NCBI GenBank assembly: GCA_031292215.1
Contig: JARLHO010000058.1
Span: forward strand, 1-64,000
Origin: Syntrophobacteraceae bacterium
Lineage (GTDB): Bacteria > Desulfobacterota > Syntrophobacteria > Syntrophobacterales > Syntrophobacteraceae
Length of the DNA: 64,000 nucleotides
Reading direction: 5' to 3'
In this document: positions 26,389 to 35,224 of the stretch, piece by piece
Numbering within the stretch: the stretch's first letter is position 1
Layout: every line of letters begins with the position of its first letter
Program-made: the position numbers and the translations under genes
The notes under the pieces: generated by a model
What the model was told of the DNA's origin: nothing
Database searches by the model: none
Seen by the model: only the letters and a program-made list of their open reading frames with translations

Positions 26389-27858
26389 TTACCTCCCCTT
26401 ATCCCAGTCGGCGCATTGGAGGACGAACCGTTCGGCGGCCTCCGGAGCGCTGCCCCAGTGAAGATGAACATAGCTGGCAAGAACTGAGCCCACCTGGTAG
26501 CCCTCCGGGCGAAAGACCCCGGATCTGCGCCCGCAGATGTCATAGGCGAACTCAAGGCCGGGGGCGTTTCCCTGTTCCACGATTTCGGAGTAGTGGAACT
26601 CATGGCCCCGTATGACCATGCCCGGTTTTCCCAGAAGGCATTCGCGGCGAAGGACCGCCTCCGTGTACCCCAGGGCCTTCAACCGGCCAAGCATCCGGGT
26701 CCCGAACGGCAGTATGCCGGCCATGGTCTCTTTTTTTCCTTCGATCGTTTCGATAAAGCGTCCGAGCGTCATGAGGCCCCCGCACTCGGCATAGATCGGC
26801 ATCCCCGCAGCCGCGCGCGCCCGAAGCGAGTCGAAAAACGCGGTATTTCGAGATATGGCGCCTGCAAAGAGCTCGGGGTATCCTCCGCCAAGGTAGGCGC
26901 CGCAGCATTGCGGCGGAAGACTCTCGCCGCTTAGGGGGGAAAAGAAGGTAAGTCTTGCTCCGGCCCGCTCGAGGAGTTCTAAGTTATCGGGATAATAGAA
27001 GCAATAGGCGGCATCGCGCGCCACAGCGATTTCGGCCCGCCGGCGAGCCGCCGGGGGCCGGCGTACCGCCGGAGGCAGGTTTTGCCCTTGCAAAATCGCC
27101 GGGCTTTTGGCGTCGTAAGATTGGCGCCCGGCCGAGGAGTCCGGGGGCGGCGAGGAGTAGCTTGTCTTTTCCAAGAGGTGGTCGATATCTATATGTTTTT
27201 CCACAAGGGCCGCGAGGCGATCGCGCCACCGGGAATCGAGTTTCATTTCATCGGCGGTTACAAGCCCCAGGTGCCTCTCGGGTATTTGCACCGCCTCCTC
27301 TTTGGGGATGCCGCCCAAAACGACCGTTTCCGGACAGGAGCAGGACAGGGCTTCCTTGAGATACCGGAGGTGTCTTTCTCCGCCCACCCGGTTGAAAATC
27401 ACCCCTGCAAATTTTAAGTCCGGGTCGAAATGGACAAATCCTTGGACCAGGGCCGCAACACTTCTGGCCATGCTCTTCGCATCCACCACCAGTACGGCGG
27501 GCGCCCCGAGCCATTTGGCCATCTCGGCGCTGCTCCCCGATTCGCTACGGCCGTCATAGCCGTCGAAAAGTCCCATCACTCCTTCGATTAAACCCGCGTC
27601 GGCTCCGGCCATGCATCGCCGGAAAGTCTTCTCGTTCCACTCCCGCGAGAGCATCCACCCGTCGAGGTTGCGGCTCTGTGAGCCCGCAATCTGCGTGTGA
27701 AGTCCGGGGTCTATGAAGTCGGGCCCGACTTTAAAGGGCTGCACATTCATCCCCCTGGCTTTTAAGGCTAAAAGAAGCCCAAGCGAGAGCGTGGTCTTGC
27801 CGCACCCGCTGTGAGTTCCGCAGACGAGGAATGCATGTTTTTGGCTGTTGTGCGTCAT
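26389..27858 (-). CDS. cbiA: Cobyrinate a,c-diamide synthase
   Basis: Amidates the a and c carboxylates of cobyrinic acid using glutamine and ATP. The P-loop is GTHSGCGKT (14-22), with GPDFIDPGLH after it. The glutaminase nucleophile is C359 in YAECGGLMTLG. At 489 residues it is slightly long, with a variable linker around residues 240-270 (SSPPPDSSAGRQ) between the two domains. It heads cbiA-cbiP-cbiB and is divergent from the radical SAM gene at 27959, with only 100 bp between them. Confidence 0.94.
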   Translation of the reverse strand: MTHNSQKHAFLVCGTHSGCGKTTLSLGLLLALKARGMNVQPFKVGPDFIDPGLHTQIAGSQSRNLDGWMLSREWNEKTFRRCMAGADAGLIEGVMGLFDGYDGRSESGSSAEMAKWLGAPAVLVVDAKSMARSVAALVQGFVHFDPDLKFAGVIFNRVGGERHLRYLKEALSCSCPETVVLGGIPKEEAVQIPERHLGLVTADEMKLDSRWRDRLAALVEKHIDIDHLLEKTSYSSPPPDSSAGRQSYDAKSPAILQGQNLPPAVRRPPAARRRAEIAVARDAAYCFYYPDNLELLERAGARLTFFSPLSGESLPPQCCGAYLGGGYPELFAGAISRNTAFFDSLRARAAAGMPIYAECGGLMTLGRFIETIEGKKETMAGILPFGTRMLGRLKALGYTEAVLRRECLLGKPGMVIRGHEFHYSEIVEQGNAPGLEFAYDICGRRSGVFRPEGYQVGSVLASYVHLHWGSAPEAAERFVLQCADWDKGR

Positions 27859-27958
27859 TTTAAAATTCTACTTGAGTTGCCGATGGCTAACAACCCTTTT
27901 CATCTGTTTATAAACGAGTCGGATTTTTGATATACTTGCCGGCGGAGTGTAAAAAGAG

Positions 27959-29707
27959 ATGATCTGGAAAATAAAAGAGCGGCAGAAAAAATGGCTGGAA
28001 GGCGAAACCGGGACCGTCGTAAAGAACTGGGGCGGAAAGGTCAGCATTGCCCTCGCCTTCCCCAACCGCTACGCGGTGGGGATGTCGAACCTTGGTTTTC
28101 AGCATGTCTACTACGCGCTAAACCGTTATGAAACCGTGGTGTGCGAGCGGGTATTCTATCCCGAACCAGAAGAACTTGAGTTAATCAGGCAATCTCCCGG
28201 GCATCTTTTGTCTGTCGAATCTCAAAGACCGCTTCTCGATTTCGACCTGGTCGCCTTTTCCGTCCCCTTTGAAAACGACTACACAAACCTTATAGAAATG
28301 CTTTTGCTTGCCCGAATTCCCCCCCGGGCCAAGGATCGCGCCGAGGTCCGTCCCCTTGTGGCGGCAGGAGGGGTGGCCCTATTTCTTAATCCCGAACCAC
28401 TGGCCGATTACCTCGATTTTCTATTCGCAGGAGAAGCCGAACCGCTTGTCCCCGAGTTTTTGGACTTTTTACATCGGTTGGGACACGGCTCGGCCAGCCG
28501 CTGCGAAATTCTAGAGGAGATGGCCAAATCGATACAGGGCATCTACGTTCCCTCTCTTTACGAGCCTGTATTTAGAGAGGACGGCACACTCGATACCCTT
28601 ACCCCCCTTGTCCCCGGTATTCCGGAAAGGATAACTGTCAGGCGGGCCGATCTTTTGACGAGCGAGCCGTGCCGGACCACCGTGTTTACGGCCAATACCG
28701 AATTTAGCAATGTGATGCTTCTGGAAATCGGGAGGGGCTGCGGGCACGGGTGCCGGTTTTGCGGCGCGGGTTTTGTTTACCGGCCGGTGCGCTATCACGG
28801 CGCGGAGAAACTGCTCGAAACCGCGGCCCCCGATTGCGGGACCAATCGAATCGGCCTGGTAAGCGCCGCCGTATCCGATCATCCAGAGATTGTCGACCTG
28901 TGCTCCTCGCTGCTCGATCGGGGCGGCTCGCTTTCCTTTTCTTCGCTTCGAGCCGATAGCCTGGATTCGCAACTCCTTTCGGCCCTGGAATCAAGCGAGC
29001 ACCACGCCGTTGCGATCGCCCCGGAGGCCGGCTCGGAGAGGCTGCGGCGGGTTATAAACAAAAATTTGTCCGAAGATCAGATATACCGGGCAGCCGAAAT
29101 GCTGGCTCAAAGAGGGATCCTCAATATAAAGCTCTACTTTATGATCGGCCTTCCGACAGAGACAAAAGAAGACCTGGAGGCGATCGTTACCTTAGCCAAA
29201 GGGATTCACCATCACGTCGTGAGTGGGAGCCGGGGCAAAAAACGGCTCGCCACCGTTACCCTTAGCGTTAATTCCTTTGTTCCCAAACCTTTTACCCCCT
29301 TCCAGTGGACTGCGTTTGCGGGGACGGTCGAACTCAGGGAAAAGGCCAAATGGCTCCAGAAGGCCCTGGCAAGGGTCCCCAACATCCGGCTACATTTCGA
29401 TCTGCCCAAGTGGGCATACGTGCAGGCGCTCCTGGCAAGAGGCGACCGCAGGGTTTCCTTTTTTATCGACAAAGTGGCCCGGGGCGACTCAAACTGGAAG
29501 CAGGCCATGCGCAGTTCTCCCCTAAATCCCGATTTCTGGGTGATGAGGGAGCGCGAACGCGATGAAAAATTCCCCTGGGAGGTGCTCGACCACGGGGTGG
29601 ATCGTAATTACCTGTGGCAGGAATACGAGCGGGCTCTTGAGGCAAGGCAGAGCCCGGAATGCCGTCCCGGAAAAAATTGCAAAAGATGCGGCGTTTGCGG
29701 GCCGTAA
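27959..29707 (+). CDS. B12-binding-type radical SAM protein (TIGR03960-like)
   Basis: A 582-residue protein. The N-terminal part resembles the atypical cobalamin-binding half of COG1032-type enzymes (FPNRYAVGMSNLGFQHVYYALN). The [4Fe-4S] site is C261-x3-C265-x2-C268 in GCGHGCRFCGAGF. A C-terminal cysteine cluster reads CRPGKNCKRCGVC. The overall plan fits the uncharacterised TIGR03960 family, whose substrate I do not know. It starts with ATG at 27959; a TATACT box at 27931-27936 could be a -10. The divergent cbi genes supply cobalamin, a suggestive neighbour if the protein binds B12. Confidence 0.75.
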   Translation: MIWKIKERQKKWLEGETGTVVKNWGGKVSIALAFPNRYAVGMSNLGFQHVYYALNRYETVVCERVFYPEPEELELIRQSPGHLLSVESQRPLLDFDLVAFSVPFENDYTNLIEMLLLARIPPRAKDRAEVRPLVAAGGVALFLNPEPLADYLDFLFAGEAEPLVPEFLDFLHRLGHGSASRCEILEEMAKSIQGIYVPSLYEPVFREDGTLDTLTPLVPGIPERITVRRADLLTSEPCRTTVFTANTEFSNVMLLEIGRGCGHGCRFCGAGFVYRPVRYHGAEKLLETAAPDCGTNRIGLVSAAVSDHPEIVDLCSSLLDRGGSLSFSSLRADSLDSQLLSALESSEHHAVAIAPEAGSERLRRVINKNLSEDQIYRAAEMLAQRGILNIKLYFMIGLPTETKEDLEAIVTLAKGIHHHVVSGSRGKKRLATVTLSVNSFVPKPFTPFQWTAFAGTVELREKAKWLQKALARVPNIRLHFDLPKWAYVQALLARGDRRVSFFIDKVARGDSNWKQAMRSSPLNPDFWVMRERERDEKFPWEVLDHGVDRNYLWQEYERALEARQSPECRPGKNCKRCGVCGP

Positions 29708-29728
29708 CAGTCCGAGGGAGAAAACCCC

Positions 29729-30196
29729 ATGAATGGAAACCGGGCAGAATCGGGAGCCCTGAAATACCTGTTTTTCGTATCGCGCCTGCTGCTCGGGGCG
29801 GTCTTTATCGCTGCGGGGGCGGGCAAAATCCTCCATCCCGGCGAGTTTGCCGGCATAATTTCTAATTATCAGATCCTTCCGGAGCAGTTGGTAAATAGTG
29901 CGGCTGTCGTTCTACCGGGGCTGGAGATGATAATCGGGGTGCTACTCGTGTGCGGCTTTTGGCTGCCCGGGGCCGTTGCGCTCGCCGATTTACTCTTGCT
30001 CGTTTTCCTGGCGGCCCTTGCCTCGGCGGCTGCCCGAGGCATCGATATCGACTGCGGCTGTTTTAGCGTAAAGCCAACGGCCTCTCCCAACTTTTCGTGG
30101 TATCTTTTGCGCGATATGTTTTTTCTTTTACTGGGCGCCGTAGTAACGGTTCATACCCAAAAGACTGGAAGTTCCCGCAAGGATTCCAGTTTTTGA
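29729..30196 (+). CDS. MauE/DoxX-family membrane protein
   Basis: A 155-residue membrane protein with four predicted helices, the first after residue 12 (YLFFVSRLLLGAVFIAAGAGKI). It carries the family features FIAAGAGKILHP and a CGC pair in GIDIDCGCF. MauE-like proteins are tied to disulfide formation or cofactor maturation, DoxX ones to quinone or thiosulfate metabolism. Which applies here is unclear. It lies 21 bp after the radical SAM gene and 24 bp before ferritin, so the three may be co-transcribed. Confidence 0.8.
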   Translation: MNGNRAESGALKYLFFVSRLLLGAVFIAAGAGKILHPGEFAGIISNYQILPEQLVNSAAVVLPGLEMIIGVLLVCGFWLPGAVALADLLLLVFLAALASAAARGIDIDCGCFSVKPTASPNFSWYLLRDMFFLLLGAVVTVHTQKTGSSRKDSSF

Positions 30197-30220
30197 CACA
30201 ACCTCAAAGGAGAAAGAGTT

Positions 30221-30754
30221 ATGGATGAAAAAATGGGCAGCGCCTTAAACGAGCAGATTAACGCCGAACTCTACTCGTCCTATCTTTATCTTTCGATGGC
30301 CTCCTATTGCAAGCGCCTCAATCTGGAAGGGTTCGCCAGATGGATGGAGGTGCAGGCGCTCGAAGAATTGAGCCATGCGATGAAGTTTTTTAATTTTGTA
30401 AACGAGCGGGGTGCAAAAGTCGAACTCCAGGCAATCGCGGGTCCGCCGGTCTCGTGGGATTCGCCCCTTTCGGTCTTTGAAGCCGTCTACGGCCATGAGG
30501 TGAAGGTGACGGGGCTGATTTACGAGCTTGTAAATCTGGCGATGGAGCTACGAGATCACGCGGCGGTAAATTTTCTTCAATGGTTTGTAAACGAACAGGT
30601 CGAAGAAGAGACCAGCGCGGACAATATCGTGCAAAAACTGAGGCTGATTGGAAGCGATGGGGGCGGTCTGTACATGGTGGACCAGGAACTGGGACAGAGG
30701 GTCTTTACACCGCTACCCGGCACGACCATCCTGGCAGGGGCCGCAGGCGCCTGA
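30221..30754 (+). CDS. ftnA: Non-heme bacterial ferritin
   Basis: A 24-mer iron-storage protein. All expected ferroxidase ligands are present at positions one less than in E. coli FtnA: E16, E49, H52, E93, Q126 and E129. The 177-residue chain continues past the usual end with a hydrophobic Gly/Ala tail ([10 protein letters not shown]). GGAGAAAGAG precedes the ATG. It protects against iron-driven oxidative damage and stores iron for the many Fe-S enzymes encoded nearby. Its 3' side abuts a large repeat cluster. Confidence 0.93.
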   Translation: MDEKMGSALNEQINAELYSSYLYLSMASYCKRLNLEGFARWMEVQALEELSHAMKFFNFVNERGAKVELQAIAGPPVSWDSPLSVFEAVYGHEVKVTGLIYELVNLAMELRDHAAVNFLQWFVNEQVEEETSADNIVQKLRLIGSDGGGLYMVDQELGQRVFTPLPGTTILAGAAGA

Positions 30755-30781
30755 TAGAGCCAAAATCCACCACAGCATTGT

Positions 30782-31215
30782 CTTGTCCCTGCGGGACACC
30801 CAGAAACCACGAGAAGACCCGGGACGCGGTTTTCTTCCCGCTCCACGCTTCCCGCTTCTTCTCGTAGCATTTCTTGTCCCTGCGGGATACCCAGAAACCA
30901 CGAGAAGACCCGGGACGCGGCTTTCTTCCTGCTCCACGCTTCCCGCTTCCCGCTTCTTCTCGTAGCATTTCTTGTCCCTGCGGGATACCCAGAAACCACG
31001 AGAAGACCCGGGACGCGGCTTTCTTCCTGCTCCACGCTCCACGCTCCACGCTCCACGCTCCACGCTCCACGCTCCACGCTCCACGCTTCCTGCTTCCTGC
31101 TTCCTGCTTCCTGCTTCCTGCTTCCTGCTTCCTGCTTCCTGCTTCCCGCTTCACGCTTCACGCTTCCTGCTTCCTGCTTCCCGCTTCCCGCTTCACGCTT
31201 CACGCTTCACGCTTC
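30782..31215. repeat. Compound repeat: three long units (91-98 bp period) ending in heptamer arrays
   Basis: A unit starting cttgtccctgcggga recurs at 30782, 30873 and 30971. Each has the same core (acccagaaaccacgagaag, then acccgggacgcgg and tttcttcc) followed by 7-base units (gctccac, gcttccc) and, in the first two, cttctcgtagcattt. The spacing is 91 then 98 bases, i.e. the second copy has exactly one extra gcttccc heptamer. The third copy runs into about 25 heptamers (gctccac, then gcttcct, gcttcac) up to 31215. The cluster fills the gap between convergent ftnA and lptG. Confidence 0.92.
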
Positions 31216-31225
31216 TTTCGTAGTT

Positions 31226-32305
31226 TTACCGGCCGGTTTGTCTTAGCCAGAAATACAAAGCCAGGGAGCCAAAGATAATGTTTCCCGCCCATACCCCCAA
31301 AAAGGGAGGAAGGGTCCCAGCCGAGGCAAGAGAGCTTCCGATGTTGGATACGGCAATGAAGGCGAATGCCACAAGGAGCGACATTCCGACTCCGGCGGCG
31401 ATCCCTCCGTGGATTCCCTGCCTGAGGGCCACAAGCATGCCCAGCAGGGTGAGGATAAGGGTGGCAAGAGGCAAGGCGATCCTCATATTCAGGTCAACTT
31501 CGTAGGGGGTCGCGCTAAACCCTTCGCGCTCTATATTTTTCGTGTACCGGTATAGATCGAGCCATCCCAGGTTGTGCGGGAGGATTTCACCGGACTTAAA
31601 GTCGGCGGGGGTGATTTTTAAATCGAGCATTTCCCGGTTAAACCACTGCTGATCGGTCTTTCCTGCATGGTAGCTGACGATGAGCCCCTCTTTTGCGAGC
31701 CACCCCTTAGGGGTCCAGGTTATGCTTCGCGCATCTATCCTGCGCGCGAGGCTAAAATCGGGGGCCATGAAAAATATCGAGGCAAGGCGCATTACCCTGT
31801 GCTTTCTGTCGTAGAGCCCGATCTGGTAAATCGTGTCCTTTTCGCGGTACCAGATATTTTCCGGATTCATCCAAAGAGGCGGTTTTTTGCCCTCGATTTT
31901 GACATCCCAGGTATCGTAGAGTTTTTGATTGAGGGGACGAACGACATATTCGGCCAGTCCAAAGTGCAATAGCGAGAGCAAGAGTCCGGCCAGCGCCAGC
32001 GGGGCGACATAATGGCCCGGATTGATGCCGGCTGTCTCCATCGCCATCAGCTCCCGGTTTCGCTTCATCATTCCGAGGGCTATGATGGCCGCAATGATTG
32101 CCGACATCGGGATGCCCTGTGTCAGGATCATCGGGATTTTGAACAAAAAGTACAGGTAGATCTCGCGGAATCCGAGGTGATGCTGGAGCATGCGATCGAC
32201 GCGCTCGAAAAAATCAACGACCAAGTAAATCCCGACAAAGCCTACATTGGCCAGAAAAAATACAGGGAGAAAATGTTTAAGAACGTATTTCGGGATAATC
32301 TTCAC
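31226..32305 (-). CDS. lptG: LPS export ABC transporter permease LptG
   Basis: One of the two permeases of the LptBFG complex, which extracts lipopolysaccharide from the inner membrane. The GTG at 32305 shares one base with the lptF stop (TAGTG) and gives 359 residues. An N-terminal helix (FLPVFFLANVGFVGIYLVVDFFERVD), a second pair, a central periplasmic beta-jellyroll (about 150-260) and three C-terminal helices match the family. The next gene downstream is on the other side of the repeat cluster. Outer-membrane LPS is thereby implied for the host. Confidence 0.92.
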   Translation of the reverse strand: MKIIPKYVLKHFLPVFFLANVGFVGIYLVVDFFERVDRMLQHHLGFREIYLYFLFKIPMILTQGIPMSAIIAAIIALGMMKRNRELMAMETAGINPGHYVAPLALAGLLLSLLHFGLAEYVVRPLNQKLYDTWDVKIEGKKPPLWMNPENIWYREKDTIYQIGLYDRKHRVMRLASIFFMAPDFSLARRIDARSITWTPKGWLAKEGLIVSYHAGKTDQQWFNREMLDLKITPADFKSGEILPHNLGWLDLYRYTKNIEREGFSATPYEVDLNMRIALPLATLILTLLGMLVALRQGIHGGIAAGVGMSLLVAFAFIAVSNIGSSLASAGTLPPFLGVWAGNIIFGSLALYFWLRQTGR

Positions 32306-33492
32306 TATTGGACGGCCCCCTGTTTGTTGCCTCGGGAAACAGACGGGCGCAGGCGGGCGATCAGGCGGCCCAGGGACGCAGGGCAAAAGGGAGTTTCCCT
32401 ATGCAGTTTTGTCCACAGATATACGGCGAGCGCGATACACAGCAGATTGGGCGTCCAGACGGCCCAAAAAGGGGACATGAGGTCATTAAAACCAAATGTT
32501 CTGCCCGCCGAGAGCAAGACGTAATAGGCAAGGAAGATGACAATTCCAATGGTAATTCCGGTCATTCGGCCCCTCTGGCGAAACATGGAGCCAAGCGGGG
32601 GGCCGAGAAGTCCTAGAAACAGGCAGGCTGCCGGGAAAGCGAGCCGCTGCTCCAACTCGAGACTCCACCAGATCAGGGCGGCCTTGCCCACCGCAGCTTT
32701 TGCCCTACGGTAGATCTGGACAAGACTCATCTCGCCTCTGCTTTTAATCACCTTTTTTGCCGCGCCAAGGATTTCGTCCATCGGCAGGGTAAATTCATAG
32801 TTTTTGAATGCCACCGCCTGGGCATCTTTGACGTTGCGGGCCGTGCGGGTAATTATGCCGTTTGAGAGCTTGAAAATGATGGCGCTCGAATCGGGGGGAA
32901 AATCGATTTTTGCAGTCTTTGCGGCTATGGTGACCTGTTGATTGGGCTCCCTTTGGTCCTGGATAAAAATCCCTTTGATCTCGTAATCGGTGTGATCGAC
33001 CGATCGGAAGAAAAGAACGAGTTTGGGAATGGCGGAAATGAACACCCCCTCTTCGAGCAAAGACGGGATGGAGGTGCGGCCAAGGGTTCTTAATTTGCCT
33101 TCGAACGCCCGGTTGGATGCGGGCAGGAGCCAGACGGCGTTTACGAAGGAAAGGAGGGTAATAAGCACCAGCACGCCCAGAACCGGCGGCAGAAAGCCGA
33201 GGAAACCGGTTCCCGCCGCCCGGAAAGCGATCAGTTCGTTATCGCTGTTCAAGCGAACGAAAGCGAGCATCACACCGAGCAGGGAGGCCATGGGGGCCGC
33301 ATATAAAATGAGCCTAGGCATGGCGAAAAGGATCAACTGGGCGATATCTTCGATGCTGCACGAGGAAGCGAAAAGGATGCGCATGAGCTGCAGGAGCTGC
33401 CCTGTAACGAGCACGAAAACGGCCCCGGTAAGGCAAATCAGCACCGGGGTGCACTGCTCTTTTAGCAAGTAGAGATAGAGGGTCTTTTTCAT
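32305..33492 (-). CDS. lptF: LPS export ABC transporter permease LptF
   Basis: Partner permease of lptG. The 395 residues begin with a short cytoplasmic stretch (MKKTLYLYLLKE) and a first helix, then a second and third, a central periplasmic domain containing FRSVDHTDYEIKGIFIQDQ, and a C-terminal helix triplet with GLLGPPLGSMFRQRGRMTGI. A proline- and arginine-rich C-terminal tail (ARLRPSVSRG) extends a little beyond the family norm. It is transcribed before and overlaps lptG by one base. Confidence 0.92.
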   Translation of the reverse strand: MKKTLYLYLLKEQCTPVLICLTGAVFVLVTGQLLQLMRILFASSCSIEDIAQLILFAMPRLILYAAPMASLLGVMLAFVRLNSDNELIAFRAAGTGFLGFLPPVLGVLVLITLLSFVNAVWLLPASNRAFEGKLRTLGRTSIPSLLEEGVFISAIPKLVLFFRSVDHTDYEIKGIFIQDQREPNQQVTIAAKTAKIDFPPDSSAIIFKLSNGIITRTARNVKDAQAVAFKNYEFTLPMDEILGAAKKVIKSRGEMSLVQIYRRAKAAVGKAALIWWSLELEQRLAFPAACLFLGLLGPPLGSMFRQRGRMTGITIGIVIFLAYYVLLSAGRTFGFNDLMSPFWAVWTPNLLCIALAVYLWTKLHRETPFCPASLGRLIARLRPSVSRGNKQGAVQ

Positions 33493-33553
33493 GCGTGTAA
33501 TCTATCCAATGAGGGGCGCCGAGGTCAATTATAAAAGGGGTCAAAAAAATCGG

Positions 33554-33581
33554 TAAAGGTTTTAGGGCCGCGCGACGATAT
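33554..33581 (+). promoter_or_regulatory. Putative sigma-28 (flagellar) promoter for fliS
   Basis: TAAAGGTT (33554-33561), 12 bases, then GACGATAT (33574-33581) resembles the flagellar sigma-28 consensus (TAAAGTTT, 11 bases, GCCGATAA). It lies about 60 bases before the fliS ATG. A similar site with the same 12-base spacing stands before the chemoreceptor gene at 39008. Confidence 0.4.
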
Positions 33582-33641
33582 TTTAGTGCATGAGGCAAAA
33601 GCAACAGCCACCGGGGCAAACCACTTATCAGGAGAACTAAA

Positions 33642-34070
33642 ATGGTCCAAACGGCAGCGTCAAATGTCTATCAACGGACGGCGATTCAAACCGCCGATCC
33701 GCTCCAGTTGATAATCCTTTGCTACGACGGGGCGATAAACGACCTCAAGCAGGCCAAAGAACTGCATGAGCGGCAAGAGATGAACGAGGCCTACCAAAGA
33801 ATCCGGCACGCCCAGGATCTGATAACCGAGCTGCTCGTTGGCCTCGACTACGAAAGGGGCGGAACCATAGCCCGAAATCTCAACCGGATCTATAATTTCG
33901 TCCTGCGGCAGTTGATTGGCATAAACAGCCGCAGGGATATCTCCATATATGATGACCTGGCGCGGATTCTCACAAATCTAAAGGACGGCTGGGAGTCGAT
34001 CAAGGTAAGTACCGGGCCGACTCAATTGCAGGCCGGTGTTCTCCCGAAACAATGGCAAGCTTGCGCATAG
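33642..34070 (+). CDS. fliS: Flagellar export chaperone FliS
   Basis: Binds the C-terminus of flagellin in the cytosol and keeps it unfolded for secretion. The 142-residue helical protein has the standard N-terminus (NVYQRTAIQTADPLQLIILCYDGAI) and the LDYERGGTIARNLNRIYNF central block. Length is normal apart from about 15 extra residues at the end. AGGAGAAC precedes the ATG at 33642. It is followed 9 bp later by a FliT-like gene but no flagellin or cap gene is in the window. Confidence 0.93.
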   Translation: MVQTAASNVYQRTAIQTADPLQLIILCYDGAINDLKQAKELHERQEMNEAYQRIRHAQDLITELLVGLDYERGGTIARNLNRIYNFVLRQLIGINSRRDISIYDDLARILTNLKDGWESIKVSTGPTQLQAGVLPKQWQACA

Positions 34071-34079
34071 GATTCGGCA

Positions 34080-34439
34080 ATGGAAAGCAACGCATCATGC
34101 CTGGCTGTGGACGCTGAGTCCATCCTGGACCAGCTCCTTGAATTCGCCGCCCAGCTTGCGGAGTTTGAAAACGACCCGCAGGTGGACATTAGAGCGCTTT
34201 CCGATGAGTGCGCCAAGCGCACCGAGGAACTGAAGCGGCTTCTGTCCAGCGACTGTAAAAAATCCGCAGCCGCGCGCAGCGGACTCCTGGATAAAATGCG
34301 CGCCCTTTATGAGCGCACCCAAGTCTGCCTGGATATCCTGCAAAGGAAAAGCGATGTGGTAACCGCCAAGCTCCAGGGCCTTTCCAGGACCAAACAGGCA
34401 GTCAACGCGTACAGTTGCCGGCGAAATTATTGCCGCTGA
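34080..34439 (+). CDS. FliT/FlgN-like helical protein
   Basis: A 119-residue, mostly helical, charged protein with heptad-like segments and a C-terminal TKQAVNAYSCR; the NAY ending is reminiscent of FlgN/FliT-type export chaperones. Position directly after fliS, 9 bp away, supports a role as a second flagellar export chaperone. There is no strong sequence signature, so this call rests mostly on context. Confidence 0.55.
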   Translation: MESNASCLAVDAESILDQLLEFAAQLAEFENDPQVDIRALSDECAKRTEELKRLLSSDCKKSAAARSGLLDKMRALYERTQVCLDILQRKSDVVTAKLQGLSRTKQAVNAYSCRRNYCR

Positions 34440-34589
34440 GTAAGATTTACGCGCGCCAGGGACAGTATTGGCTGAGGAGCGAATTCGCCGATTTGTCTCC
34501 TAACCCAACCTGAGCGCTTGCCGCAAAAACTAAAGGCCCCCGATCGAAAGACATCCGCGCTTGGTCTTCACCCATTCCATCAGATCGAT

Positions 34590-34626
34590 GCTCCCCGGAG
34601 GTTCAGTGGCCAATGCGCCGGGGAGC
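34590..34626. other. Hairpin, 9-bp perfect stem
   Basis: GCTCCCCGG (34590-34598) and CCGGGGAGC (34618-34626) can pair across a 19-base loop in the 259-bp gap between the fliS pair and the Cys-rich gene. There is no T-run directly after it on either strand, so it is a poor intrinsic terminator, though it lies between convergent genes. Confidence 0.4.
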
Positions 34627-34698
34627 TCGCTCCTGTTTACCTTGGAAAACCCGCTTCGATATCTTAGCCCGAATCGTGCAGCCGTAGAGCCGATTTGG

Positions 34699-34959
34699 CT
34701 ATTTTTTGAGTTTCCTCTCAGACCATCTTTTTAAAAAACCGGTGACCCTGGAGGCGGGTTGCTCGGCTATCTCGAGTTTGCCCCGCCCGACCATGACTCG
34801 CTGCAGACATGGCCTGAGGTATGGGCACGGGACGCACTCCCTGCGGGGCTGCATTATGCCTTCTTCGTCGACCGGGCAGACCTTTTCCCCGTCTCCGAAA
34901 CACTGCGGAGCGCCAACGGTATCCGACGGGGAACGCCCCGATAGATCATCTTTCATCAA
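34699..34959 (-). CDS. Small Cys-rich protein
   Basis: An 86-residue protein with the cysteine pattern CFG..., VCPVDEEG, RRECVPCPYLRPCLQ (six cysteines in about 40 residues), suggesting zinc or Fe-S binding, and a basic tail RWSERKLKK. I recall similar small proteins (CP.DEEG...C..C....CL) in Desulfobacterota but no function. GGAGAG sits 7 bases before the double ATG at 34959. It is read after khpA with a 19-bp gap, so the two are probably one transcript. Confidence 0.65.
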   Translation of the reverse strand: MMKDDLSGRSPSDTVGAPQCFGDGEKVCPVDEEGIMQPRRECVPCPYLRPCLQRVMVGRGKLEIAEQPASRVTGFLKRWSERKLKK

Positions 34960-34978
34960 CGCTCTCCGGCAAAGCGGT

Positions 34979-35224
34979 TTATTCGAGGATTTCCAGTACG
35001 GCCCGTTTTTTGAGTTTGGTTGCCGCCGCGTTCACAATTGTTCGCATGGCATGAGCATTGCGACCTTCCTTGCCGATGATTTTGCCAAGATCGTCTTTGG
35101 CCGCCCGCAGTTCGAGCACGGATATCTGCTGCCCGCAGATCTCTTTTACAACAATCTGTTCGGGATGCTCCGCAAGACAACGCGCGATGTATTCAACAAG
35201 TTCTTTGATCTGAATGTCTTCCAT
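34979..35224 (-). CDS. khpA: KH-domain RNA-binding protein KhpA
   Basis: An 81-residue single KH domain. It opens with [19 protein letters not shown] and contains the loop [17 protein letters not shown] (GxxG at 48-51 region). KhpA, with KhpB/Jag, binds many RNAs and influences cell-division and envelope regulation. The ATG at 35224 is chosen over one 15 bases upstream; a much longer frame reading back across the RACo gene is spurious. Unlike in many bacteria it is not next to rpsP and rimM here. Confidence 0.85.
   Translation of the reverse strand: MEDIQIKELVEYIARCLAEHPEQIVVKEICGQQISVLELRAAKDDLGKIIGKEGRNAHAMRTIVNAAATKLKKRAVLEILE

Noticed and set aside
27859-27958. Cobalamin riboswitch upstream of cbiA
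   Set aside because: The 100-bp divergent gap is too short and I find no B12-box-like sequence or the expected helices.
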